A DNA stretch of 64,000 bases from Pseudomonas rhodesiae (GCF_007858255.1 NZ_VFEU01000005.1:342292-406291); one strand, 5' to 3'; positions 1 through 7,950 are shown, numbered from the stretch's first letter. The notes: a model not told the origin generated them from the sequence alone. Translations and numbers: made by a program.

Positions 1-518
1 AACGGCAGCCATTTGAGCAACACGCCGCCGAGCATGGCGCCGATCACCCCGGTGAACATCACGAATACAGCCGTGAGTTCCGGCACCCCGCCCAGGTCGG
101 ATGACACCGGCATGGCGAACGGCGTAGTGATCGAGCGCGGCACCAGCGACAACGCCACCGAGCTGTCCAACGCCAGCGCTTTGGCCAGGCCAAACGAGGT
201 GGCGATGGAGGCCGCGCTGCCCGCCACCATCCCCAGCAACAACGCCGACCAGTGGCGCGCCAACAAACGGCGCTGCTGCCAGATAGGCACCGCGAACGCC
301 ACGGTGACCGGGCCTAGCACCCCAATCAACCAGTGGGTGTCGGTGGCGTATTCGGCATAGGCGGTATGCATCGGCACCGCCACCGCCAGCAGCAACACCG
401 GCACCAGGACCAACGGCGACAACAGATAACGCCCGGTGCGTCGATACAACCAACGGCTGAAGACATAGGCGCCGAGGGTCAGCGCAAGCCAGAACAACGG
501 CATCAGTTCAAACTTCAT
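1..518 (-). CDS. LrgB/CidB-family membrane protein (C-terminus off window)
   Basis: Reading the minus strand from the ATG at 516-518 gives an open frame to the window edge, about 172 residues, beginning MKFELMPLFWLALTLGAYVF. It is hydrophobic with several membrane segments and contains the family block LVPRSITTPFAMPVSSDLGG. LrgB/CidB proteins work with the holin-like LrgA/CidA partner to export or control murein hydrolases and, in some bacteria, small organic acids. The start overlaps the 3' end of the upstream lrgA-like gene by 11 bp, so the two are translationally coupled. The family is usually about 230-240 residues, so the last quarter is outside the window. Confidence 0.88.
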   Translation of the reverse strand, partial: MKFELMPLFWLALTLGAYVFSRWLYRRTGRYLLSPLVLVPVLLLAVAVPMHTAYAEYATDTHWLIGVLGPVTVAFAVPIWQQRRLLARHWSALLLGMVAGSAASIATSFGLAKALALDSSVALSLVPRSITTPFAMPVSSDLGGVPELTAVFVMFTGVIGAMLGGVLLKWLP

Positions 519-894
519 GGCGCAACCTCCAGCGGCACACCAGCTCCACGGTAAACGCCGTGACCAGCATCACCGCCAAGGTGCTGCAACCGATCACCAG
601 CAGGATGCGCCAGCCTTCGTTGCGTACCAGGCCGCCGTAGTCCAACAGGCTCATCAATGCAGGAATAAAGAACAGCAGCATTTCCGCCATTAACACACCG
701 GCGCCCAATTGCAGCGTGGCCGGTTGCACCAAGCCACTGGCGAAGGCCACCAGCAACAGGCCCAGGCCCACCACGCCGCCGGGAATCGGCCAGGCCAGCC
801 AGGCGGCCAATTGGCATCCCAGCAGGTAGATAGCCAGCAGCACCACCAGTTCGGTCAGCAGGCGGCCAAGGGGTTTAAAGGTAAGACGATTCAT
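508..894 (-). CDS. LrgA/CidA-family holin-like protein
   Basis: A 128-residue protein with four hydrophobic stretches, containing the family-like segment LGCQLAAWLAWPIPGGVVGLGLLL near residues 26-49 and FFIPALMSLLDY near 75-86. LrgA/CidA proteins are small inner-membrane holin or antiholin-like partners of LrgB/CidB. First gene of a two-gene operon: its 3' end overlaps the lrgB-like start. A LysR regulator is transcribed divergently from the 97-bp gap upstream, the usual way this pair is controlled. Length is normal for the family. Confidence 0.88.
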   Translation of the reverse strand: MNRLTFKPLGRLLTELVVLLAIYLLGCQLAAWLAWPIPGGVVGLGLLLVAFASGLVQPATLQLGAGVLMAEMLLFFIPALMSLLDYGGLVRNEGWRILLVIGCSTLAVMLVTAFTVELVCRWRLRHEV

Positions 895-991
895 GGTTGG
901 AGTCCTCGCAGGGCTTCTATTTTAAAGAGCCCATGCCTATCCCCGAAGCGAATTGTTAGACTGCCAGCCATTCCAGACTGGAATCGGACCC

Positions 992-1888
992 ATGGAATTC
1001 AAGCAGCTGCGCAGTTTTGTCGAAGTGGTTCATCGCGGCGGGTTTACCCAGGCCGGTAAAACCCTGCATATCAGCCAATCGGCGGTCAGTAAGCAGGTCG
1101 CACAATTGGAATACAGCCTCGGCACGCCGCTGCTGGAGCGCACCGGTTCGCACATTCGCCTGACCGCCGCTGGCCGCGTCGTGTTGCAACGCGCCGAAGC
1201 CATGCTGCGCTTGCAAAGCGAACTGCAGAGCGAACTGGACGACATGCAACAGCTCACCCGTGGCGAGTTACGCCTGGGCCTGCCGCAGCTAGGCGGCGAT
1301 ACCTTGTTCGCCGAGCTATTTGCCGAATACCGCCGACGCTACCCCAACGTGACCATCCAATTGCTGGAAGGCGGCACGCGCAGCATCGAACAGGCGATTC
1401 TCAACGGCGAATTGGAAGTGGGCGGCAGCCTGATGCCCAGCGACCCGGCGTTCGCCTGGCAGGCGTTCTGCGATGAACCGCTGGACGCGTTGCTGCCCGT
1501 GGATCACCCCTTGGCGCAACAACCACAGGTACACCTGGAGGCGCTGGCCGACACGCCGTTCCTGATGTATCAGCGCAGCTTCGTGTTGAATGATCGGCTG
1601 CTGCAAGCCTGCCAAAGCCTGGGCTTTACCCCCAAGGAAGCCGGGCGCAGCGGCCAGGCGGATTTCCTTGCGGCCCTGGTCGCGGCCGGCCAGGGCGTGG
1701 TGCTGCTACCCAGCGTGGTCGCCCGTGGGCTGGTGCGTCCAGGGGTGGTGCGCGTGCCCCTGCAAGCGCCGGATTATCTGCGTTGGGACATTGCTTTTAT
1801 CTGGCGCGAAGGCGCTTATCTGTCGAAAGCCGCCCAAGCCTGGCTGGCACTGTTGCGTGAGTACCCACTCAACCGCGCAGTGCCGTGA
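992..1888 (+). CDS. LysR-family regulator divergent from lrgAB
   Basis: 298 residues from the ATG at 992 (MEFKQLRSFVEVVHRGGFTQ); an in-frame upstream start at 953 adds 13 residues unlike the family and was not chosen. The N-terminal winged helix-turn-helix (about residues 1-60) has the classic ISQSAVSKQVAQLE recognition helix, followed by a LysR substrate-binding domain. It lies back to back with lrgA, so regulation of that operon in response to a small acid is a reasonable inference. Its 3' end overlaps the convergent flavodoxin gene by 20 bp. Confidence 0.9.
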   Translation: MEFKQLRSFVEVVHRGGFTQAGKTLHISQSAVSKQVAQLEYSLGTPLLERTGSHIRLTAAGRVVLQRAEAMLRLQSELQSELDDMQQLTRGELRLGLPQLGGDTLFAELFAEYRRRYPNVTIQLLEGGTRSIEQAILNGELEVGGSLMPSDPAFAWQAFCDEPLDALLPVDHPLAQQPQVHLEALADTPFLMYQRSFVLNDRLLQACQSLGFTPKEAGRSGQADFLAALVAAGQGVVLLPSVVARGLVRPGVVRVPLQAPDYLRWDIAFIWREGAYLSKAAQAWLALLREYPLNRAVP

Positions 1889-2327
1889 TCAACTCGCCCA
1901 GCCACGGTTCGGCGTCGGTTTCCGGGGTCACGCTTTCGCTGGCATCCAGGCGCAGCATCGGCAGCACTTCGCTCACGCCCAGCTCGCCGAACAGCTCGCG
2001 CATCTGCTCGCCACCGGCGCAGAAGGTATCGCCGTAGCTGGCGTCGCCCAGGGCGATTACCGCGCCAGGCAAACCGCGCAAAGCGGCAGGTAGTTGATCG
2101 CGAAGTGTCGAGTACAGAGGCTGGAGGTTGTCGGGCAATTCACCCATGCCGGTGGTGGACGTCACGGCCACGAGCGCCTGGGGGGCATACGCCTGCACGT
2201 CCGCCAGGGTGGCGCGAGGATCGTGCCAGGCCTCGAAGCCTGCGGCTTTGAGGATGCTGACAGCGTGGCGGGCCACTTCTTCTGCGGTGCCGTACACCGA
2301 GCCGGAAAGGATGGCGACTTTCATCAA
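1869..2327 (-). CDS. flavodoxin (MioC-like)
   Basis: A 152-residue single-domain flavodoxin. The N-terminus MKVAILSGSVYGTAEEVARH carries the phosphate-binding loop SGSVYGTAEE (TxTGT-like), with TSTTGMGELPDNLQPLY and LGDASYGDTFCAGG supplying the other FMN-contact loops. Such proteins are cytoplasmic one-electron carriers; MioC is implicated in biotin synthase activity in E. coli, but the partner here is unknown. It is convergent with the LysR gene, whose end it overlaps, and divergent from the LOV gene that starts 126 bp upstream. Confidence 0.88.
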   Translation of the reverse strand: MMKVAILSGSVYGTAEEVARHAVSILKAAGFEAWHDPRATLADVQAYAPQALVAVTSTTGMGELPDNLQPLYSTLRDQLPAALRGLPGAVIALGDASYGDTFCAGGEQMRELFGELGVSEVLPMLRLDASESVTPETDAEPWLGELITALRG

Positions 2328-2453
2328 TCTGATCCTGTAGTTGAGCGAAAGCCTGGGATATTAACAGCTGGCGCAAAAATTTCGCGGCGCCCCGTGCAAG
2401 ATTCAGCACTTGCCATAAACTGCACATTCCACCGACATGCCATGGACCGCTCA

Positions 2454-2921
2454 ATGATTAATGCCAAGCTGATGCAACTGGTCATCAATGCGTCGAACGA
2501 CGGTATCGTCGTCGCGGAACGCGAAGGCAAAGACAAACCGCTGATTTACGTCAACCCGGCATTCGAACGGCTGACCGGTTACACCTTGGATGAAATCCTC
2601 TATCAGGACTGCCGCTTCCTGCAATCGGGCGATCGCGACCAACCCGCGCTGATGGCCATTCGCGACACGCTGGAGAGCGGCGGCGCCTGCCGAGAAATCC
2701 TGCGTAATTACCGCAAGGACGGCAGTCATTTCTGGAATGAGCTGTCGCTGTCGACGGTTTATAACCAGGCCGACAAGCAGACGTATTTTGTCGGTGTGCA
2801 AAAGGACGTCACCCAGCAGGTCAAGGCCCAACAGCGCGTGGCCCAGTTGGAAGCCGAACTGGCCCAGGTCAAGGCCGAGCTGGCCGCCCTTCGCGCGACC
2901 AGCGGAACAAACAAAATTTAG
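2454..2921 (+). CDS. short LOV-domain blue-light photoreceptor
   Basis: 155 residues from the ATG at 2454 (MINAKLMQLVINASNDGIVV). Earlier in-frame starts at 2442 and 2094 were rejected because the protein from 2454 aligns from its first residue with the short LOV proteins of P. putida as I remember them. The LOV core (about 16-120) contains YQDCRFLQ with the photoactive cysteine at residue 53, then NYRKDGSHFWNELSLS and the FVGVQKDVT strand. A C-terminal coiled-coil-like helix (VAQLEAELAQVKAELAALR) replaces any output domain. Short LOV proteins bind FMN, form a cysteinyl adduct in blue light and dimerise. In P. putida they act with PplR-type MerR regulators, one of which is encoded nearby at 3588-4547. 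Confidence 0.93.
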   Translation: MINAKLMQLVINASNDGIVVAEREGKDKPLIYVNPAFERLTGYTLDEILYQDCRFLQSGDRDQPALMAIRDTLESGGACREILRNYRKDGSHFWNELSLSTVYNQADKQTYFVGVQKDVTQQVKAQQRVAQLEAELAQVKAELAALRATSGTNKI

Positions 2922-2979
2922 AAAACAGGGTCACTAAAGGGGATAATGGCGCTTTAGCACCTCCTACCGAGCAACGGCG

Positions 2980-3585
2980 ATGCCACGCAACGCACTTCTG
3001 ACCCAGGATGAACTGGACTTCATTCAGAACATGCAGCACAACCCGCAACTCAACCTGCGGGATTCTTCGTCGAGCCTGACCGTCAACGGCGGCGCGCAGA
3101 TTCGCGATTTACTCACCCGCCTCGCGGCTCATGACCATGTGACCATCCAGGCGCAGTTCGACAACCAGCAACTGACCTTCCCTTTGCAGTTGGTAGAGGA
3201 CGAGTTCAACGCGGTGCATCTGCGGCTAGGCGTGCCGAGTATTTTCGAAGACGGGCCCATGATTCGCCCGTGGCGGCTGGCGCTGGAAACGCCGGTGGCA
3301 TTGGAGAATATCCGGGGCATCCCTGGCGCCCTGTGGGTGCATGAGGTGTCATTCAAAGGCGTGCTGGTGGAAATCCGCGGGCGCTTCAAGCCGCCGAAAA
3401 CCTTTGCGTTGTGGTTCAGCCCTTCCGGCTACGAGCGCATCGCCCTGCGCGGCACGCTGCAACGGGAAACCGCGCGGGGCCTGTTCGCCTATCGCATAAG
3501 CCAGAGCAACGTGGACGAAACCGAGCGCCTGCGCCACTTCATCCTGCACCAGCACCGCCTGGCGCACCCGCACGTGCATGCCTGA
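2980..3585 (+). CDS. conserved protein of unknown function beside LOV gene
   Basis: 201 residues, start MPRNALLTQDELDFIQNMQ, soluble, no signal peptide. The first half (QIRDLLTRLAAHDHVTIQAQFDNQQ to FEDGPMIRPWRL) resembles the N-terminal flagellar-brake-like domain of YcgR proteins in pattern. The second half has beta-rich segments but lacks the RxxxR and D/NxSxxG motifs expected of a c-di-GMP-binding PilZ domain. I do not recognise it with certainty. It sits 58 bp downstream of the LOV gene on the same strand, so co-transcription is likely, and ends 2 bp from the convergent PplR-like gene. A role in the light response is guilt by association only. Confidence 0.75.
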   Translation: MPRNALLTQDELDFIQNMQHNPQLNLRDSSSSLTVNGGAQIRDLLTRLAAHDHVTIQAQFDNQQLTFPLQLVEDEFNAVHLRLGVPSIFEDGPMIRPWRLALETPVALENIRGIPGALWVHEVSFKGVLVEIRGRFKPPKTFALWFSPSGYERIALRGTLQRETARGLFAYRISQSNVDETERLRHFILHQHRLAHPHVHA

Positions 3586-3587
3586 AA

Positions 3588-4547
3588 TCAGGTATCGAGG
3601 CTGCCGCTGAGAAACTGCTGCAAACGGCGCTGCATCACCGGCCCGTCATTGCCCAAGCAGCCGATGGAAGAACCCGCCAGGTCGTTTTCGGCTAGGTCCG
3701 AAGCATCCCCGGCGATAAATAGCGGGCAATCCAGGGTTTGCGCCAGGCGGTTCAACCGCGCAGCCAGGTCGTGGTTATGGGCATGATTGGAGAAGATCAC
3801 CAGCGCCTGGGGCTGGATCTTCTGGCAGACCAGCGTCAACTCGTCGAAAGGCTGGCCCATCCCGAGCACCCTCACGGCTAGGCCGTCGCGCGCTATCAGC
3901 AAGCCCGCCACCAGCAATTCCAACTTACGGCATTCGCCCGGCAGAGCCGCCAGTAAAACCCGACGCGGTGCTGCGGCGCTTGCCAGTTGCAGACGCTGCG
4001 ATACTTGCATGCGCAGGAAGGCGTCGAAGAACAACCATTCACTGGCCTGGCCGAAGCGCCCTTGATGGCGCAGCAGCTCACTCCATAACGGCATCAGGAT
4101 GTCCTGGAATGCGACGCTGATCGGATAAGTGGCAAGCACCTGGCCGTACAGGCTCTCCAGTTGGCGGTCATCGAAGGCACTGATGGCCTGCCTTAGCCTT
4201 GCCTGTAACTGCAGCCATTCATTCTCTTGCGGCGCAACCCCTTCGGCGCGGACCGCTTCGGCCTGGCGAGCATCGCGGGCAAGAATCTTGCCCACTTTAC
4301 TGACCGCCACCCCGCGCTCGACCCAACTGAGAATGCGATTGACCGTCTCAATATCGTGCCGAGAGTACAACCGATGCCCACTTTCGGTGCGCATTGGCTG
4401 GATCAGACCGTAGCGTCGCTCCCAGGCACGCAGGGTGACGGGGTTGATGCCTGTCATTCTGGACACTTCGCGGATCGGAAACAGCTCTTGGGAATCCGTC
4501 GAATCTGAATGCGAAATACTATCAACAGGGGCAATGATCACAGGCAT
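3588..4547 (-). CDS. MerR regulator, LitR/CarH-like PplR type without B12 ligands
   Basis: 319 residues. The MerR helix-turn-helix is at about 23-95 (FPIREVSRMTGINPVTLRAWERRYGL), followed by a helical domain and a cobalamin-binding-like fold. In CarH/LitR the cobalamin pocket carries W-x9-EH and ExH motifs. Here W171 is followed nine residues later by Q181-V182, and the ExH equivalent is E205-C206-R207, so the B12-ligating histidines are missing. This matches the PplR class of P. putida, which works with short LOV receptors rather than B12. The LOV gene is two genes away, and the monapterin operon diverges from its promoter. The start is taken at the first ATG before the MerR domain. Confidence 0.9.
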   Translation of the reverse strand: MPVIIAPVDSISHSDSTDSQELFPIREVSRMTGINPVTLRAWERRYGLIQPMRTESGHRLYSRHDIETVNRILSWVERGVAVSKVGKILARDARQAEAVRAEGVAPQENEWLQLQARLRQAISAFDDRQLESLYGQVLATYPISVAFQDILMPLWSELLRHQGRFGQASEWLFFDAFLRMQVSQRLQLASAAAPRRVLLAALPGECRKLELLVAGLLIARDGLAVRVLGMGQPFDELTLVCQKIQPQALVIFSNHAHNHDLAARLNRLAQTLDCPLFIAGDASDLAENDLAGSSIGCLGNDGPVMQRRLQQFLSGSLDT

Positions 4548-4761
4548 TTAAGACCAAAGAACCAACGGTAAGCGGGGCCTCATTTAACGCCTTTAAAGCT
4601 GTCTATTTCAAGGCCTGTGCTTTTCAGACCAATGTCGCTGGTGTATTGGCTGAATTCAGGAATAATCCTTGCCTGTTTTTTCCACGTCGCTGCATTACCC
4701 CGCAGCCTCGTCTGTGTGCCACCTACCCGGTCAAGCGCACCTGTCTATTTGGAGATACACA
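4548..4761. promoter_or_regulatory. divergent intergenic region between pplR-like gene and ABM/fol operon
   Basis: This 214-bp gap must hold promoters for both directions. The rightward gene has a GGAGA ribosome site at 4751-4755. I looked for the direct repeat reported for PplR1 in P. putida, T(G/A)TACA-N12-TGTA(C/T)A, and saw no good copy. The nearest look-alike is TGTCTA and TGTGCT separated by 10 bp near 4600-4622, which is weak. The regulatory assignment is inference from gene order. Confidence 0.4.
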
Positions 4762-5322
4762 ATGTCTACCTCTCCCGTCACCCTGATGGTCGCCCGCCGT
4801 GTGGCCAAGGGACGCTACGAAGAACTGATGGCCTGGCTGCGCGAAGGCGAGCAATTGGCCACCGACTTCCCTGGTTACCTGGGCTCGGGCGTACTCGCGC
4901 CACCGCCCAACGACGATGAGTTCCAGATCATTTTCCGGTTCGCCGATGAACAGACCCTGCACGCCTGGGAGTTTTCGGCGTCGCGCAGTGCATGGCTGAG
5001 CCGGGGCAGCGACTTGTTTGCCGACCCGTCCGAGCACCGTGTGCGTGGCATCGACGGTTGGTTCGGCGCAGTAGGTGCACGTCCACCGCGCTGGAAGCAG
5101 GCCGTGGCGATCTGGCTGGCCTTTTTCCCGGTGTCGCTGCTGTTCAACTTTGTGTTGGGGCCGCTGCTCAACGGGCTGGAGCTGGTGCCTCGGGTGCTGG
5201 TCAGTACCCTGGCGCTGACGCCACTGATGGTTTACCTGTTCATCCCGCTGTCGACCCACCTGCTGGCGAACTGGCTGCACCCCACCCCGCCACCGCGCAA
5301 GGCCACCGAAGCGGCGGCGTAA
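4762..5322 (+). CDS. ABM (antibiotic biosynthesis monooxygenase)-like domain protein with membrane tail
   Basis: 186 residues from the ATG at 4762, which has a good GGAGA ribosome site; a longer frame from 4669 has no support. Residues about 5-95 (VTLMVARRVAKGRYEELMAWL to FADEQTLHAWEFSASR) look like an ABM ferredoxin-like fold. Residues about 105-175 contain two strong hydrophobic segments, QAVAIWLAFFPVSLLFNFVL and VSTLALTPLMVYLFIPL, so the protein is anchored in the inner membrane. ABM-membrane fusions of this kind are common but mostly uncharacterised. It is the first gene diverging from the PplR-like regulator and precedes folM by 57 bp, so it may share light or cofactor control with the fol genes. 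Confidence 0.8.
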   Translation: MSTSPVTLMVARRVAKGRYEELMAWLREGEQLATDFPGYLGSGVLAPPPNDDEFQIIFRFADEQTLHAWEFSASRSAWLSRGSDLFADPSEHRVRGIDGWFGAVGARPPRWKQAVAIWLAFFPVSLLFNFVLGPLLNGLELVPRVLVSTLALTPLMVYLFIPLSTHLLANWLHPTPPPRKATEAAA

Positions 5323-5379
5323 ATACAGAGGCGGCGTGTCGCTGGTATGATTCGAGCCTGCCAGCGACGCGAGCCTCCC

Positions 5380-6090
5380 ATGACTGCAACGAACGCCCCG
5401 ATCCTGATCACCGGCGCCGGCCAGCGTGTCGGCCTGCATTGCGCCCATCGCCTGCTGGACGAGGGTCAACCGGTTATTTTCAGTTACCGCAGCGAACGCC
5501 CCGGCGTGCAGGCCTTGCGCGAACGCGGCGCGATCGGCATCTTCGCTGACTTCTCCAGCGAGGCCGGGGTGCTGGCGTTTATCGCGCAAGTGCACACCCG
5601 CACTCAAAGCCTGCGCGCGATCATTCATAACGCCTCGGCCTGGATCGCGGAAACCCCGGGTGATGAAAGCCGCGCGTTTATCGACATGTTCAATGTGCAC
5701 ATGCTTGCGCCGTACCTGATCAACCTGCATTGTTCACCTTTGCTGCAACGCTCTTCACCCGCCGATATCGTGCATATCAGCGATGACGTGGTGCGCAAGG
5801 GCAGCCGCCAGCACATCGCCTATTGCGCCACCAAGGCCGGGCTCGACAGCCTGACCCTGTCGTTCGCCGCGCAGTTCGCGCCGCGGATCAAGGTCAACGG
5901 CATTGCGCCGGCCATGGTGATGTTCAACGAGGGTGATGACGCGGCCTATCGCGCCAAAGTCCTGGCCAAATCGGCACTGGGCATCGAGCCCGGCCCCGAC
6001 GTGATCTACCAGAGCGTGCGTTACCTGTTGGATAACCCTTATGTCACCGGTACCACCCTGACCGTCAATGGCGGGCGGCATATCAAGTAA
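5380..6090 (+). CDS. folM: dihydromonapterin reductase FolM (SDR family)
   Basis: 236 residues from the ATG at 5380 (MTATNAPILITGAGQRVGLH); the frame also opens at 5347 but that extension is not family-like. It is a short-chain dehydrogenase/reductase with N-terminal ITGAGQRVGLHCA for NADPH, a central NAS motif (IIHNASAWIAE), and active-site YCATKAGL (Tyr-x3-Lys). The C-terminus YVTGTTLTVNGGRHIK is typical. FolM reduces dihydromonapterin to tetrahydromonapterin, the cofactor that Pseudomonas phenylalanine hydroxylase can use. The immediate neighbours folE and folX make the preceding steps, so the identity is well supported by context. Confidence 0.9.
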   Translation: MTATNAPILITGAGQRVGLHCAHRLLDEGQPVIFSYRSERPGVQALRERGAIGIFADFSSEAGVLAFIAQVHTRTQSLRAIIHNASAWIAETPGDESRAFIDMFNVHMLAPYLINLHCSPLLQRSSPADIVHISDDVVRKGSRQHIAYCATKAGLDSLTLSFAAQFAPRIKVNGIAPAMVMFNEGDDAAYRAKVLAKSALGIEPGPDVIYQSVRYLLDNPYVTGTTLTVNGGRHIK

Positions 6091-6109
6091 GCCGTTTTGA
6101 GGATGTTGT

Positions 6110-6670
6110 ATGACCTTTTCCCTGCCCCACCATTACCGCGAGATCCTCATGGGCCTGGGCGAAGACCCGGAACGCGAAGGCTTGCTCGATACCCCCAAGC
6201 GCGCCGCCAAAGCCATGCAATACCTGTGTCATGGCTACGAGCAGAACCTGGAAGAGATCGTCAATGGCGCGCTGTTCGCCTCCGACAATGACGAGATGGT
6301 GATCCTCAAGGACATCGAGCTGTATTCGCTGTGCGAGCACCACCTGCTGCCCTTTATCGGCAAAGCCCATGTGGCGTATATCCCGACCGGCCGCGTGCTG
6401 GGCCTGTCGAAGCTGGCGCGCATCGTCGACATGTTCGCCCGACGCCTGCAGATCCAGGAAAACCTCACGCGGCAAATCGCCGATGCGATCCAGGAGGTCA
6501 CCCAGGCCGCTGGCGTGGCCGTGGTGATCGAGGCCCAGCACATGTGCATGATGATGCGCGGCGTGGAGAAACAGAATTCAACCATGAACACCTCGGTGAT
6601 GCTCGGCGCGTTTCGCGAGTCGAACACCACGCGCATGGAGTTCCTGCAACTGATTGGACGGAGCAAGTAG
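6110..6670 (+). CDS. folE: GTP cyclohydrolase I
   Basis: 186 residues, normal for FolE type I. It contains the zinc site [20 protein letters not shown] (Cys75, His78), the later zinc cysteine in [14 protein letters not shown], and the substrate loop [16 protein letters not shown]. It converts GTP to 7,8-dihydroneopterin triphosphate, the entry step to folate and monapterin. It starts 19 bp after folM and ends 2 bp before folX, so the three form an operon. The placement with folM/folX points to the monapterin branch rather than general folate supply. In P. putida a folE gene is reported to be light-inducible through PplR, and the same regulator type is encoded nearby here. Confidence 0.96.
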   Translation: MTFSLPHHYREILMGLGEDPEREGLLDTPKRAAKAMQYLCHGYEQNLEEIVNGALFASDNDEMVILKDIELYSLCEHHLLPFIGKAHVAYIPTGRVLGLSKLARIVDMFARRLQIQENLTRQIADAIQEVTQAAGVAVVIEAQHMCMMMRGVEKQNSTMNTSVMLGAFRESNTTRMEFLQLIGRSK

Positions 6671-6672
6671 CA

Positions 6673-7044
6673 ATGCCACAACTTCAACCAGGCATGGCGC
6701 GCATCCGGGTCAAGGACCTGTGCCTGCGTACCTATATCGGCATCAATGAGGACGAAATCCTCAATAAGCAGGACGTGCTGATCAACCTGACCATCCTGTA
6801 TGCCGCCCAGGAAGCCGTGCGCGACAACGACATCGACCACGCGCTGAACTACCGCACCATCACCAAGGCCATCATTGCCCATGTGGAGGGCAACCGCTTT
6901 GCCCTGCTGGAGCGCCTGACTCAGGAACTGTTGGACCTGGTGATGAGCAACGCATCGGTGCTGTATGCCGAAGTCGAAGTGGACAAGCCCCACGCGCTGC
7001 GGTTTGCCGAGTCGGTGTCGATAACGTTAGCTGCAAGCCGCTAG
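6673..7044 (+). CDS. folX: dihydroneopterin triphosphate 2'-epimerase FolX
   Basis: 123 residues of the FolB/FolX fold ([21 protein letters not shown], then [28 protein letters not shown]). FolX epimerises dihydroneopterin triphosphate to dihydromonapterin triphosphate, between FolE and FolM. FolB aldolases look similar, but the folM-folE-folX order favours FolX. The last codons (LAASR) lie in a run of AGCTGCAAGC-type sequence that continues as an inverted repeat downstream. Confidence 0.88.
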   Translation: MPQLQPGMARIRVKDLCLRTYIGINEDEILNKQDVLINLTILYAAQEAVRDNDIDHALNYRTITKAIIAHVEGNRFALLERLTQELLDLVMSNASVLYAEVEVDKPHALRFAESVSITLAASR

Positions 7045-7046
7045 CT

Positions 7047-7091
7047 ACAAGCTGCAAGCTAAAGGCCAACCCCATTCCAACTTGCAGCTTG
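7047..7091. repeat. inverted repeat of the AAGCTGCAAG family
   Basis: The arm ACAAGCTGCAAG (7047-7058) pairs with CTTGCAGCTTG (7081-7091), and further AGCTTGAAGCT-like units run to about 7112. It fills the gap between folX and the DUF1244 gene and could attenuate transcription within the run. This motif recurs in pseudomonad intergenic DNA. Confidence 0.6.
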
Positions 7092-7129
7092 AAGCTCACC
7101 CGCTTGAAGCTGCCTCGAAGAGCCCCACT

Positions 7130-7426
7130 ATGAACGATCAACAACGCCTCGAACTCGAAGCCGCCGCCTTCCGCCGACTGGTAGCGCATCTGGACAGCCG
7201 CAAGGACGTGCAGAATATCGACCTGATGAACCTCGCCGGCTTCTGCCGCAATTGCCTGTCCAAGTGGTACAAGGCCGAGGCCGATGAGCGCCAGATCGAG
7301 CTGAGCCTCGATGACGCCCGTGAAGTGGTGTACGGCATGCCGTACGCCGAGTGGAAAGCCCAATACCAGAAAGAAGCCAGCGCCGAGCAACAGGCCGCGT
7401 TCGCTCAAGGAAAACCCCATGACTGA
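7130..7426 (+). CDS. DUF1244-family protein
   Basis: 98 residues from the ATG at 7130. Family-typical core LMNLAGFCRNCLSKWYKAEADERQIELSLDDAREVVYGMPYAEWKAQYQ, with a CxxC pair (Cys-Arg-Asn-Cys). DUF1244 proteins are small, soluble and of unknown function; the fold is helical. The next gene overlaps its end by 8 bp, so the two are translated together. They follow the fol operon on the same strand after an 85-bp gap holding an inverted repeat. Confidence 0.88.
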   Translation: MNDQQRLELEAAAFRRLVAHLDSRKDVQNIDLMNLAGFCRNCLSKWYKAEADERQIELSLDDAREVVYGMPYAEWKAQYQKEASAEQQAAFAQGKPHD

Positions 7427-7760
7427 TCTGAACACTCTGCGCGCCAGCCTTAACAGTGGCGAGCACGTTTTTGCCGATACCCTGGCGTTTGTCGCGGCCG
7501 GTTACGATTACCAGCCCCAAGCGTTCACCAATGGCAACGTGGAAAACGCCGCTTTGCAGAACGAAGGTTCGTGCAAGACCCTGGGATTGGCCCTGCTGGA
7601 AGGCTTGAGCGTTCAGGAAGCGCTACTGGCGTTTGGGGAGCACTACCGTGCGGTGGTGGCCACGCCGGAGGGCAGTGACCATGGCAATATTCGCGCGTTG
7701 ATGGCCCATGGGTTGGCCGGGGTGAAATTTGCGGCACCGCCCCTGACGCGCAAGTCCTGA
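7419..7760 (+). CDS. HopJ-type III effector family protein
   Basis: 113 residues from the ATG at 7419, overlapping the DUF1244 gene. It matches the small HopJ family (VFADTLAFVAAGYDYQPQAFTNG, then GSCKTLGLALLEGLSVQEALLAFGEHYR). Despite the name, members are widespread in non-pathogens lacking type III secretion and are likely housekeeping proteins of unknown role. The preferred start is the overlapping ATG rather than an upstream in-frame site at 7311, because that extension lies within DUF1244 coding sequence. A shared terminator with trxB follows. Confidence 0.85.
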   Translation: MTDLNTLRASLNSGEHVFADTLAFVAAGYDYQPQAFTNGNVENAALQNEGSCKTLGLALLEGLSVQEALLAFGEHYRAVVATPEGSDHGNIRALMAHGLAGVKFAAPPLTRKS

Positions 7761-7830
7761 GTCAGATGCAGGTAATAGACTTGCCCAGATAGGGTCAGGT
7801 CAGCCAACTATTCTGCAGCGGGTACATCTG

Positions 7831-7937
7831 CATCGGGGGCAAGCCCCCTCCCACAAATCTGATCGGGTCCATGCCTCCACAATGCGCCAAGCTGAAGGCA
7901 AACGCAGATTCAGTGTGGGAGGGGGCTTGCCCCCGAT
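7831..7937. repeat. REP doublet (REPIN) between hopJ-like gene and trxB
   Basis: Two inverted copies of the GTGGGAGGGGGCTTGCCCCC palindrome, at about 7831-7858 (reverse orientation) and 7913-7937 (forward), separated by about 55 bp. The whole can fold into a long hairpin. This paired layout is the mobile REPIN form found in P. fluorescens-group genomes. Confidence 0.85.
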
Positions 7938-7950
7938 AGCGGTGTCCAAA

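Noticed and set aside
7419..7760. HopJ family name as evidence of type III secretion
   Set aside because: HopJ-like proteins are widespread in bacteria without type III secretion, and no hrp/hrc genes or clear hrp box were seen here.
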